The notes below the pieces were generated by a model. The model saw only the letters and a program-made list of their open reading frames with translations. It ran no database searches and was not told where the DNA came from. A stretch of DNA of 35,815 bases, taken from NCBI GenBank assembly GCA_012719125.1, contig JAAYAY010000138.1, forward strand, positions 1 through 35,815, given 5' to 3'. The stretch is from Planctomycetaceae bacterium (GTDB taxonomy: Bacteria > Planctomycetota > Planctomycetia > Pirellulales > Thermoguttaceae). The translations under genes and the position numbers were made by a program. Of the stretch, positions 17,511 to 25,307 are shown one piece after another (within the stretch, counting starts at the first letter, position 1; every line of letters starts with the position of its first letter).

Positions 17511-18932
17511 CTACGAGATGGCGTTGAGAAGCCGGGACATCGTTTCTTGCGCGTCGCCCAGGAGGAGGAGCGTCTTTTCCTGCCGATAGAGGAGGTTCTC
17601 CACGCCGGAGTAGCCGGGGCGGGCGTCGAGGTTGCACACGATCACGCGGGCGGCGTCTTGCGCGGCGAGGATCGGCATTCCGGAGATGGGCGTTCCCTCC
17701 ACGGAGGCCGCGGCCGGGTTGACGACGTCGCAAGCGCCGACGATCAAGGCCACATCGGTGGCCGCGAACTCGGAATTCACCTCGTTGAGGTCGAAGAGCA
17801 TGTCGGGGTCGACGTCGGCCTCGGCCAGGAGCACGTGCATGTGGCCCGGCATCCGGCCGGCCAGGGGATGGACCGCGAACTTGACGTCTTTCCCCATCTT
17901 CACCAAGCGGTTCGCCAAACCGACAGTGCCGATCTGTGCGTGGGCCAGGGCCATACCATAACCGGGGATGACGATGATCTTGCCGGCAGCCTGGAGCACC
18001 TCGGCGGCCTGGGGAAACGGATCTGACGGTGGAGCGGGCGTTTCCACGGCCTGGTCGCTCGGCACGGTCTCGGAAGGCAGATCCTGTCCGCCGTCAGGGG
18101 CACTCTCGGGAACAGCGGCTGGAGCTGCGGGCCAGACGATTGCCCACACGTTCCGGTTCATGGCCCGGCACATGGCGTAGGTGAGGATCAGGCCTGAAGC
18201 GGCCACCGTGGCACCGCAGGCGGTCAGCACCTGGCTCTTGACCACGACTCCACAGATTCCGGCCGAGAGTCCGGAGAAGGCGTTCAGCAGCGAGATCAGC
18301 ACGGGCATATCGGCACCGCCGACTCGTGCCGAAAAGACAAGGCCGAGCAGAAGCGCAAACAGTACAACCGCGATTGCCGGCCATGTCGGTCCTGAATCGG
18401 AGACCGACGTGGCGCCGAAAGCGGCGGCAAGGAGGACGATGGAAACCACCAGCAAGATCCAGCGGTGTCCGGGCAGTGCGACGGGTTTCTGCCGCAACAG
18501 GCCGGCCAGCTTGCCGCTGGCGACCATGCTGCCGCTGAACGTCACCGCGCCGACGATCATGGCGGCCACGGCGGCAACCACACCGACGCGGTCCAGGGTC
18601 TGCGGCTCCCTGGTCAATTGCACCAGAGACACCAGGCAGGACGCCAGTCCGCCGGCACCGTTCTGGAACCCGACCAGCGCGGGGATCTGCGTCATGTTCA
18701 CTTTTTTCGCGGCAGCCAGTCCGCCCAGCGAGCCGACGGCCAGGGCCGCCAGGACGAGGAGCGGCGCGTTCAGCGGGTTGCGGGCTACCTCGACTCCGAG
18801 GGCGCAGATCAGCGCGAGGGCGATCGCCAGATTGCCGAACCGGGCCGCGTTTGGTCTGGAGAACATGCCGATCCCGACGAGGATCACCGCTAGAACCACG
18901 AGATTGCCAATCAGATAGCCCGGGTCGCCCAT
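17511..18932 (-). CDS. pntB: NAD(P) transhydrogenase subunit beta
   Basis: A 473-residue inner-membrane protein that carries most of the proton channel and the NADP(H)-binding domain III. Hydrophobic segments cover about residues 5-265 (for example GFQNGAGGLASCLVSL and FSGSMVASGKLAGLL). A proline- and acid-rich linker follows (about 270-305). Domain III has the nucleotide loop KIIVIPGYGMALAHAQ, KFAVHPLAGRMPGHMHVLLAEADV, ALIVGACDVVNPAA and NLDARPGYSGVENLLY. The last motif normally reads GYSGVDNPLY, so it deviates slightly. Third gene of a pntAA-pntAB-pntB unit. The enzyme uses the proton gradient to drive NADPH formation from NADH. Confidence 0.96.
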   Translation of the reverse strand: MGDPGYLIGNLVVLAVILVGIGMFSRPNAARFGNLAIALALICALGVEVARNPLNAPLLVLAALAVGSLGGLAAAKKVNMTQIPALVGFQNGAGGLASCLVSLVQLTREPQTLDRVGVVAAVAAMIVGAVTFSGSMVASGKLAGLLRQKPVALPGHRWILLVVSIVLLAAAFGATSVSDSGPTWPAIAVVLFALLLGLVFSARVGGADMPVLISLLNAFSGLSAGICGVVVKSQVLTACGATVAASGLILTYAMCRAMNRNVWAIVWPAAPAAVPESAPDGGQDLPSETVPSDQAVETPAPPSDPFPQAAEVLQAAGKIIVIPGYGMALAHAQIGTVGLANRLVKMGKDVKFAVHPLAGRMPGHMHVLLAEADVDPDMLFDLNEVNSEFAATDVALIVGACDVVNPAAASVEGTPISGMPILAAQDAARVIVCNLDARPGYSGVENLLYRQEKTLLLLGDAQETMSRLLNAIS

Positions 18933-18980
18933 GGGATGTCTCTCTTCTTGGTATCCGGTTAGCCGACTATTCCAGCTACG

Positions 18981-19277
18981 TCAGTCGTCCGACGCGGTCG
19001 CTTTCTTCTTGAAGAAGCCTAACATCCGGCTGGTGACGGCGAACCCGCCCACCAGGTTGAAGGCCCCCATGACGACGGCGATTGCGGCGAGCCCTCTTTG
19101 CAGGGCGTTCCCCTCGGCGGCAAAGAGCAGCAAGGCACCCAACACCGTGATTCCGGAGATGGCATTGGTCAGCGACATCAACGGGGTGTGGAGCCGCGGC
19201 GGGACCCGCACGATCAGGAAGATGCCGACGGCGAAGGTGACCAGAAAGACGCCTGCGAGTACGAAAGCTTCGTTCAT
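18981..19277 (-). CDS. pntAB: NAD(P) transhydrogenase subunit alpha part 2 (membrane segment)
   Basis: A 98-residue membrane protein, the separate C-terminal part of the alpha subunit. It has three to four hydrophobic segments: FVLAGVFLVTFAVGIFLIV, MSLTNAISGITVLGALLLF, and GLAAIAVVMGAFNLVGGF, ending in a basic tail RMLGFFKKK. The HTPLMSLTNAISG motif is characteristic. In E. coli this region is fused to the NAD-binding domain; in many alphaproteobacteria and planctomycetes it is its own gene. It lies 48 bases before pntB and 125 bases after pntAA, the spacer to pntAA holding two hairpins. Confidence 0.94.
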   Translation of the reverse strand: MNEAFVLAGVFLVTFAVGIFLIVRVPPRLHTPLMSLTNAISGITVLGALLLFAAEGNALQRGLAAIAVVMGAFNLVGGFAVTSRMLGFFKKKATASDD

Positions 19278-19336
19278 GTCGGCACGCCCGCTGTTGGGAT
19301 TGGGACCGAATAGGAAATTGGCATCGCATACACTCG

Positions 19337-19378
19337 CTTTTCGCTCTGCGAAAAGGCGTTTGTTCGCGGAGCGAACAA
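19337..19378. repeat. Twin perfect hairpins between pntAA and pntAB
   Basis: CTTTTCGC-TCT-GCGAAAAG (19337-19355) and TTGTTCGC-GGA-GCGAACAA (19360-19378) are two perfect 8-pair stems with 3-base loops, only 4 bases apart. Both share the core TTCGC-NNN-GCGAA, so they look like a REP-type doublet. In the pnt transcript they could stabilise or cut the message between two subunit genes. Confidence 0.6.
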
Positions 19379-19402
19379 CGACACTTGTTGACTAGTCGCC
19401 CC

Positions 19403-20563
19403 TCAGGAATGACCCATCGCTTTCAGCGCACCGGTGTGAACAATCTTTCCGTCGCAGGTCACGAGGGTTTCCTGGACGATGTCGTCCTTCAGGTCGGGCG
19501 CGTCGATTCCGTTCTTGAACAGGTTCTTGACGTATTGCAGCAGATTGTGGGCATAGAGCCAGCTTGCATGAACGGGCATGCTTCCGGGAATATTCCAGAG
19601 CCCCAGAATGGCGATGCCGCGATACTTGTACTCCTCCCCGGGCCTGGTCAACGCGCAGTTTCCCTCTTGGTCGATGGAGACGTCCATGATGACGGAACCG
19701 GGTTTCATCTGGGCGACCATTTCCTCGGTGAGGAGTACCGGGGCGACTTCTCCGGGCACCAGGGCGCTGAGGATCACGATATCGGCCTCGGCGACCAGGG
19801 GAGCGAGGACCGCTCGTTCCTTCTCCAACCAGTCGTCCGGCAGGGCCAGGGTATGGCCGTTGGGTGCGACGGCCAATTCGGCGGGTATTTCGAAGCCGGC
19901 CACCTTCGCGCCGATGCTGTCGGCCGCCTTTCGCGCATCTTCGCGAATATCAAAGGCCTTGACCGACGCTCCGAGCCGTTTGGCGGTAGCGATCGCCTGA
20001 AGTCCGACGACGCCCGTACCGACGACGAGGCACTTCGCCGCCCGGATGGTTCCGATCGCCGTGCCGAGGAGAGACATGAACTTGGGGAACCTGTTGGCGG
20101 CCATCAGCACGGCCTTGTAGCCGGTGATGGTGCTCATCGAGGTGAGCGCGTCCATGGTCTGGGCTCGCGAGATGCGCGGCACCCCGTCCATGGTCAAGGC
20201 CGTCACGCGGCGTGCGGCAAGCGTGCGGATTGTTTCGTGATTCTCGTGGGTGGCCGGATGGAGGAAGGTGATGAGAATCGCTCCCTCGCGGATCATTTCG
20301 GCCTCGTGCTTGCCGACGGTCTGATTCATCCAAGGCTGTTTGACCTTGAGGACGACGTCGGCCTCGGCAAACAGGCGCACGGGATCGGAAACGATCTCGG
20401 CGCCGGCCTCCACATACTCGGCGTCCGAATGGAGGCTCTCTTCGCCGGCCGACGCCTGGACGCGGACGGTGAAGCCCATCTGAACGTACTGACGAACCGT
20501 TTCGGGAATCGCGGCCACACGGCCTTCGTGTTCAAGAATTTCCCTGGGAATGGCGAGAATCAT
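19403..20563 (-). CDS. pntAA: NAD(P) transhydrogenase subunit alpha part 1 (NAD-binding)
   Basis: A 386-residue soluble subunit binding NAD(H), with alanine dehydrogenase/PNT N- and C-terminal domains. Hallmarks are the start MILAIPREILEHEGRVAAIP, the segment VVLKVKQP, the RISRAQTMDALTSMSTITGYKAV motif of the dimer interface, the Rossmann loop CLVVGTGVVGLQAIATAKRLGA, ADIVILSALVPGEVAPVLLT and SVIMDVSIDQEGNC. It is preceded by a perfect AAGGAGG, seven bases before the ATG. It is the first gene of the transhydrogenase unit; the 277-base spacer to the Nfn-like gene upstream shows no clear promoter to my eye. Confidence 0.96.
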   Translation of the reverse strand: MILAIPREILEHEGRVAAIPETVRQYVQMGFTVRVQASAGEESLHSDAEYVEAGAEIVSDPVRLFAEADVVLKVKQPWMNQTVGKHEAEMIREGAILITFLHPATHENHETIRTLAARRVTALTMDGVPRISRAQTMDALTSMSTITGYKAVLMAANRFPKFMSLLGTAIGTIRAAKCLVVGTGVVGLQAIATAKRLGASVKAFDIREDARKAADSIGAKVAGFEIPAELAVAPNGHTLALPDDWLEKERAVLAPLVAEADIVILSALVPGEVAPVLLTEEMVAQMKPGSVIMDVSIDQEGNCALTRPGEEYKYRGIAILGLWNIPGSMPVHASWLYAHNLLQYVKNLFKNGIDAPDLKDDIVQETLVTCDGKIVHTGALKAMGHS

Positions 20564-20840
20564 GCACGGCCTCCTTCCGGTCTAGTCGCCCACACACGAA
20601 GCAACCCGGCGACGAAGTACGCGCACTTTAGCCCAGCCGAAATCGCTCGTCAAGAGACTCGATGGGCAAGCGGAATCGCAAGAACAGCAGTCGCCAGGTT
20701 CTGCCGGCGGCTGTCAGGATTTCTGGAAGAAGGCAACTGTCACCTTCTGTGTGAACCACAGGACATCTATGGAAGAGCGGTCCTGCCGTTCCGGAAAGAG
20801 GCGGTTATCACCACTTTCCTCCGGGATCATGCAACCCCAT

Positions 20841-22253
20841 TCAGTTTCGTTCGCACAGGAAACGGTGAATATCCTGCGCCGCGATTCGGCCGGCGCCCAT
20901 GGCGAGGATGACCGTCGCGCTGCCGGTGACGATGTCGCCGCCTGCCCAGATTCCGGGAACGCTCGTGGCGCCGTTTTCGTCGATGGTGATGTAGTCGTGC
21001 TTGTTGAGGGCGAGTCCTTCAGTCTGCCGGGTGACGATCGGGTTGGCATTGCCGCCGATGGCGATGATCACCAGGTCGGCGTCAAGGGTTGCCTCCTTGC
21101 CGGGGACGGGAACGGGCCGACGGCGTCCCGAGGCGTCGGGTTCGCCCAGTTCCATGATCTGGCAACGCACCTGCTTGACCATCCCGCGGTCGTCCCCGAG
21201 ATACTCCAGCGGGGAGCAGAGGGTCTTGAAGTGAATTCCCTCTTCTTGCGCGTGGTGGACTTCCTCGGCTCGGGCGGGGAGTTCGTCCACGGAGCGGCGA
21301 TAAACGATGGAAACCTGCTCTGCATCCAGTCGCCGAGCCGTGCGTGCGGCATCCATGGCGACGTTGCCGCCGCCGATCACGCATACGTTCCGGCCCCGAA
21401 CGATCGGCGTGTCGTAGCGGGGGAAGTCGTACGCCCGCATCAGATTGACCCGCGTGAGGTACTCGTTTGCCAGGTAGACCCCGCCGAGGTTTTCGCCGGG
21501 GATGCCCATGAGTGACGGCAATCCGGCGCCGACGCCGAGAAAGACGGCATCAAACCCTTCTTTCTCGAGCAGTTCGTGGACGGAAATCGCCTTGCCGATC
21601 ACGTGGTTCAATTCGAAGCGTACGCCGAGTGCGGCAAGATACTCCACTTCTTCCTGCACGATGCGTTTGGGCAATCGGAATTCGGGGATGCCATAGATCA
21701 AGACGCCGCCCGCCTTGTGGAACGCCTCGAAAACGGTTACGTCGTGGCCCCGGCGGACCAGGTCTCCAGCGACGGTCAGTCCGGAGGGGCCGGCCCCGAC
21801 CACGGCGACCCTTTTGCCCGTGGGGGGCGCCGGCGTCACGAATGGGCCGAGGCCGTGCCGGGCGGCGTGGTCGCTGGCGTAGTGGGCGGCGTAACGCTCC
21901 AGGTTGCCGATCGCCACGGGCGTCCCCTTCTTCGCCAGAACGCAGCGTCCTTCGCACTGGATTTCCTGGGGGCAAACGCGTCCGCAAGCGGCCGGCAGGC
22001 AGTTGTCCTCCTTGATCTTGGCCGCCGCTTCCAGCACGCGGCCCTCGGCGATCAAGCCAATGAAGGCCGGGATATCGACCTGTACGGGACACCCGTCGCG
22101 GCAACTCGGCTTCTTGCATTGCAGGCATCGCGACGCCTCGGTCCGGGCCTGCTCGTCGTCGTAACCTAAGGGCACTTCGTCGAAATTGCGGATTCGGACC
22201 TCGGGCGGCTGTTCGGGCATGGCGACCCGGCCGGTTTTGTCAGACTTCTTCAT
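20841..22253 (-). CDS. NfnB-like flavoprotein (glutamate synthase small-subunit family, NADPH-binding)
   Basis: A 470-residue FAD protein of the GltD/NfnB(SudA) family. The N-terminal ferredoxin-like part has two four-cysteine groups, CLQCKKPSCRDGC and CGRVCPQEIQCEGRC, for two [4Fe-4S] clusters. An FAD loop follows (RVAVVGAGPSGLTVAGDL), then an NADP loop (NVCVIGGGNVAMDAARTARR) and the FAD-closing motif SVPGIWAGGDIVTGSATVILAMGAGR. Alone it could be called glutamate synthase small subunit, but no large subunit is nearby. It overlaps by 14 bases a ferredoxin-NADP reductase-like gene, the arrangement of NfnAB or sulfide dehydrogenase SudAB. I therefore favour NfnB. Bifurcating activity cannot be proved from sequence. 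Confidence 0.88.
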   Translation of the reverse strand: MKKSDKTGRVAMPEQPPEVRIRNFDEVPLGYDDEQARTEASRCLQCKKPSCRDGCPVQVDIPAFIGLIAEGRVLEAAAKIKEDNCLPAACGRVCPQEIQCEGRCVLAKKGTPVAIGNLERYAAHYASDHAARHGLGPFVTPAPPTGKRVAVVGAGPSGLTVAGDLVRRGHDVTVFEAFHKAGGVLIYGIPEFRLPKRIVQEEVEYLAALGVRFELNHVIGKAISVHELLEKEGFDAVFLGVGAGLPSLMGIPGENLGGVYLANEYLTRVNLMRAYDFPRYDTPIVRGRNVCVIGGGNVAMDAARTARRLDAEQVSIVYRRSVDELPARAEEVHHAQEEGIHFKTLCSPLEYLGDDRGMVKQVRCQIMELGEPDASGRRRPVPVPGKEATLDADLVIIAIGGNANPIVTRQTEGLALNKHDYITIDENGATSVPGIWAGGDIVTGSATVILAMGAGRIAAQDIHRFLCERN

Positions 22254-23118
22254 TTTGACGCAAGAGGATGTTTTCGTTCAAAGGGGCAGGTTCGGCGAGC
22301 ATTCGTCCGAAGGCGAATCCTTCCTGAGTATGGTACGTCCTCTGACGCGACATCAGCGAATCCCAGTCGACCTGGTGGCCGTCGAACTCGGGACCGTCGA
22401 CGCAGGTGAAGAGGGTCTTTTTCGCTACGGTCACTCGGCAACCGCCGCACATCCCCGTGCCATCGATCATGATCGAATTCAGGCTGACGACGGTGGGCAC
22501 GCAGAACGGTTCGGTCGTCTTGGCGCAGAACTTCATCATCGGGGTCGGGCCGATGGCATAGACGCCGCCGATTCTCTTCTCGGAATCGGCCGCGAGCTGT
22601 TCGGCGAGAGGCTCCGTCACAAGTCCTCGGCGGCCGGCCGATCCGTCATCGGTGGTGATCACGTGCTCGACGCTGACCGAGGCCAGCCGATCGGTCCAGA
22701 ACAGGAGATCCGCGGAGCGGGCCCCTTGAACGGTTACGACCTCGGTCCCTTGTTGCTGATAGGCACGAGCGATGGGGAAGATCGGTGCCGCTCCCACGCC
22801 GCCGGCCACCATGACGACGCGGTCCAAGGGCTTGATTTCCGACGGGTGTCCCAGGGGACCGATGAGGGCGTAGAATTCGTCACCTTCCTCGAGTCGCGAC
22901 AGTTTGAGGGAACTGGCCCCCACCACCATCATGACGAGGGTAATCGTCCCGGCCTGGCGGTCGAAATCGGCAATTGTGAGCGGGACGCGTTCGCCGAAGG
23001 CATCGGCCATCACCACGACGAAGTGGCCGGGCAAGGCTTTTTCGGCGATCCGCGGCGCCTCCACCTCAATCTGCCAGATCTTGGAGGCCAGCTCGGTTTT
23101 CTTAAGTATCGTGGACAT
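22240..23118 (-). CDS. NfnA-like subunit (FAD/NAD-binding, [2Fe-2S])
   Basis: A 292-residue ferredoxin-NADP reductase-like protein, related to NfnA/SudB and dihydroorotate dehydrogenase electron-transfer subunits. It has an FAD domain (PGHFVVVMADAFGERVPLTIAD), an NAD-binding half (VVMVAGGVGAAPIFPIARAY, YAIGPTPMMKFCA) and a C-terminal [2Fe-2S] site, GTGMCGGCRVTVAKKTLFTC, followed by VDGPEFDGHQVDW. The last motif is characteristic of NfnA. Start at the ATG at 23118 with GGAG about 8 bases upstream; the frame extends further with unlike composition. The gene is the first of the nfnA-nfnB pair. In known Nfn enzymes this subunit binds NADH, and electrons are shared between ferredoxin and NADP. Confidence 0.88.
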   Translation of the reverse strand: MSTILKKTELASKIWQIEVEAPRIAEKALPGHFVVVMADAFGERVPLTIADFDRQAGTITLVMMVVGASSLKLSRLEEGDEFYALIGPLGHPSEIKPLDRVVMVAGGVGAAPIFPIARAYQQQGTEVVTVQGARSADLLFWTDRLASVSVEHVITTDDGSAGRRGLVTEPLAEQLAADSEKRIGGVYAIGPTPMMKFCAKTTEPFCVPTVVSLNSIMIDGTGMCGGCRVTVAKKTLFTCVDGPEFDGHQVDWDSLMSRQRTYHTQEGFAFGRMLAEPAPLNENILLRQNEEV

Positions 23119-23349
23119 CGGAACTCCGTTTCTCCTCGAACGTTCAGCGAACAAGAGCCCGGCAGACAACTCGCCGGCGGTCCCCCAATCCGGACCGCTT
23201 TCAGTTTGTCCCGGCGACGAATACCACCCCCAATGGCGGGGATAGTGGTTCACGAAGACGTTCCCCAAGGGAACCTCAAACCCGGCATTCCAGATCGGTC
23301 CGGAAAGCGAGAAGATCTTGGTTGCGGTGCATTTCCCGAATCCCCGACC

Positions 23350-23378
23350 AGTAAACCAGAAAGCCAGATTGCCGACAA
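23350..23378 (-). promoter_or_regulatory. Candidate promoter of the nfnAB-like pair
   Basis: On the minus strand TTGTCG (23373-23378) and TTTACT (23350-23355) are 17 bases apart, each four of six matches. The leader would be about 225 bases and contains a hairpin with ACCAC/GTGGT and CCCC/GGGG pairs at 23223-23249. Apart from these and the hairpin at 23453-23494, the 416-base gap 23119-23534 shows nothing I can name. Confidence 0.28.
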
Positions 23379-23452
23379 TACCGGAAATCGTCTTTCGGGT
23401 TTTGGGCGGTTTTGATGCTGGATTGCGTCGAGCAACCGGACGATGGCATCGG

Positions 23453-23494
23453 GGGCGGACGGCAAGGAGAGAGTCTCCCTCGTGCCGTCCGCCC
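23453..23494 (-). terminator. Strong hairpin downstream of gdhA
   Basis: GGGCGGACGGCA (23453-23464) and TGCCGTCCGCCC (23483-23494) are perfect 12-base arms, with an inner GGAGA/TCTCC stem. It begins about 40 bases after the gdhA stop on the minus strand. No T-run follows, so it may protect the 3' end or assist termination rather than be a classic intrinsic terminator. Confidence 0.5.
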
Positions 23495-23534
23495 GGCGTT
23501 ATTCTGACGAATACGGGCCGAATCCCGCCTGTGT

Positions 23535-24905
23535 CTAGACGACGCCTTGCTGCAGCATGGCGTCGGCCACCTTGACGAACCCGGCGACGTTGGCCCCCTG
23601 AACGTAGTTGGTTACGTCGCCGTTCTTGCCGTAGCAGACGCAGTTTTCGTGGATCGAACGCATGATGCGTCGGAGTTTCTGGTCCACTTCGTCCCGAGTG
23701 AAGTGCATGCCGCCTCGGTTCTGGGTCATTTCCAGTCCGGAGACCGCGACCCCCCCGGCATTGGCAGCCTTGCCTGGGCCATAGAGAATCTGGGCATCGA
23801 GGAAGACCTCGACCGCCTCGGGGGTGGACGGCATGTTGGCGCCTTCCGAGACGCAGAAGCAGCCGTTCTTGACCAGGGTTTCGGCGTCTTCCTTGTCGAT
23901 CTCGTTCTGCGTGGCGCTGGGGAAGGCCAGATCGCACTTGATATTCCAGGGCCTCTGGTTGGCGCAGTACTCGGCGCCCTCGAAGTGCTCGGCATACTCG
24001 CGGATCCGGCCGCGACGGACATTCTTCAGGCCCATAATCCAGGCCAGCTTCTCCTCGTTGATGCCGTTCTTGTCGTAGATGGTCCCTGAGGAATCCGACA
24101 GGGTCACGACCTTGGCGCCGAGCTGGAGCAGCTTTTCCACCGTGTATTGGGCGACGTTTCCGGAGCCGGAGACCGTGGCCACCTTGCCCTCGAAGGTTTC
24201 GTTGCGGGTGGCGAGCATGTCTTCGGCGAAATAGACGGCACCGTAGCCGGTCGCCTCGGGACGAATCAACGAGCCGCCGTAGCTGAGCCCTTTGCCGGTC
24301 AACACGCCGCAGAAGCGGTTGGCCAGCTTCTTGTACTGTCCGAACAGGTAGCCGATCTCGCGACCGCCGACGCCGATATCGCCGGCCGGAACGTCGGTAT
24401 CGGGTCCGATATGGCGGAACAGTTCGTTCATGAACGACTGGCAGAATCGCATGACTTCCAGGTCGCTCTTGCCTTTCGGGTCGAAATCGGAGCCGCCCTT
24501 CGCGCCACCCATCGGCAGGGTCGTGAGGGCGTTCTTGAAGACCTGCTCGAAAGCGAGGAATTTCAACACGCCGAGGTTGACGGATGGGTGGAAGCGCAGA
24601 CCGCCCTTGTAGGGGCCGATTGCGCTGTTCATCTCAATCCGATATCCACGGTTGATTTGGACTTCTCCCAGATCGTCGACCCAGGGGACGCGAAATGTGA
24701 TTGTTCTTTCGGGCTCCACAAGACGTTCCAGGATCTTGGCTTCCTGGTACTTCGGTTCCGATTCCACGATCGGCATGATCGAATCGAGAACCTCGCGAGC
24801 CGCTTGATGGAACTCTGTTTCGCCGGGATTCTTCCGGACGACGGTTTCCATGAACCTGTCTACGGCACTCGGAGCGTCTGCCCGTTCTGTCGTTTGGTAC
24901 GTCAC
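23535..24905 (-). CDS. gdhA: Glutamate dehydrogenase (NADP-type)
   Basis: A hexameric-type glutamate dehydrogenase of 456 residues that aminates 2-oxoglutarate. It closely follows the E. coli GdhA pattern: TEFHQAAREVL, ILERLVEPERTITFRVPWVDD, AIGPYKGGLRFHPSVNLG, LTTLPMGGAKGGSDFDPKGKSD with the catalytic lysines, DVPAGDIGVGGREIGYLFGQ, GKGLSYGGSLIRPEATGYG, the Rossmann loop VSGSGNVAQYTVEKL, and the C-terminal YVQGANVAGFVKVADAMLQQGV. I use the GTG at 24905, with AGAGAG upstream; the frame also reaches 24956, adding 17 lysine-rich residues. NADP preference is inferred from this subfamily. The gene follows a small unknown gene by 60 bases, likely in one transcript. Confidence 0.95.
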   Translation of the reverse strand: MTYQTTERADAPSAVDRFMETVVRKNPGETEFHQAAREVLDSIMPIVESEPKYQEAKILERLVEPERTITFRVPWVDDLGEVQINRGYRIEMNSAIGPYKGGLRFHPSVNLGVLKFLAFEQVFKNALTTLPMGGAKGGSDFDPKGKSDLEVMRFCQSFMNELFRHIGPDTDVPAGDIGVGGREIGYLFGQYKKLANRFCGVLTGKGLSYGGSLIRPEATGYGAVYFAEDMLATRNETFEGKVATVSGSGNVAQYTVEKLLQLGAKVVTLSDSSGTIYDKNGINEEKLAWIMGLKNVRRGRIREYAEHFEGAEYCANQRPWNIKCDLAFPSATQNEIDKEDAETLVKNGCFCVSEGANMPSTPEAVEVFLDAQILYGPGKAANAGGVAVSGLEMTQNRGGMHFTRDEVDQKLRRIMRSIHENCVCYGKNGDVTNYVQGANVAGFVKVADAMLQQGVV

Positions 24906-24965
24906 TTGTCTGTCTCTCTTCTTTTTGACTCTCAACTTACTGGAATAACCCAACAAACATTCACA

Positions 24966-25307
24966 TCACTCTTGCCTGGAAGGCTCGCGAAACCGGGTTG
25001 CAGCCGATTCGCTGCAGAAGCGCTGGACGTAATCGAGATAGTGCTTCAGCAGCCAGAACTTCTCGAGGAACTCCGGCCATCCGCCGGGTGGAACGAACCC
25101 CTTGGACATTTCGGGCAGGACCATGCCGCCCGGCGTGACCGACGGGCTCATCTCGTTCCAGAGGTCGGCCCATACTTTCAGGGCGTCCTCGTTCACGTTG
25201 GCGACGACGTAGCGAAAGTTGGTGAGCGTCCTTTCGGGGTCGGGGTCGTCGAAACTCAGCACACCTCTCAACCGCGCCTGCCAAGGCGTCTGGGATGTAT
25301 CGGACAC
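24966..25307 (-). CDS. Small conserved-looking protein of unknown function upstream of gdhA
   Basis: I do not recognise this 113-residue protein. The GTG at 25307 is chosen because AGGAGA lies about 8 bases before it; the frame stays open upstream to 25559 with unlike composition. The chain is acidic to neutral with no signal peptide or membrane segment. Notable stretches are GVLSFDDPDPERTLTNFRYV, a tryptophan-rich helix DALKVWADLWNEMSP, GGMVLPEMSKGFVPPGGW and a C-terminal helix WLLKHYLDYVQRFC. Sixty bases separate it from gdhA on the same strand, and a sigma-54-like site lies about 100 bases upstream, so it could be the first gene of a gdhA operon. Confidence 0.6.
   Translation of the reverse strand: MSDTSQTPWQARLRGVLSFDDPDPERTLTNFRYVVANVNEDALKVWADLWNEMSPSVTPGGMVLPEMSKGFVPPGGWPEFLEKFWLLKHYLDYVQRFCSESAATRFREPSRQE

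Noticed and set aside
20714-20840. Possible tiny gene after the NfnB-like stop codon on the minus strand
   Set aside because: The open stretch lacks a ribosome site, is under 45 codons and shows no recognisable motif.
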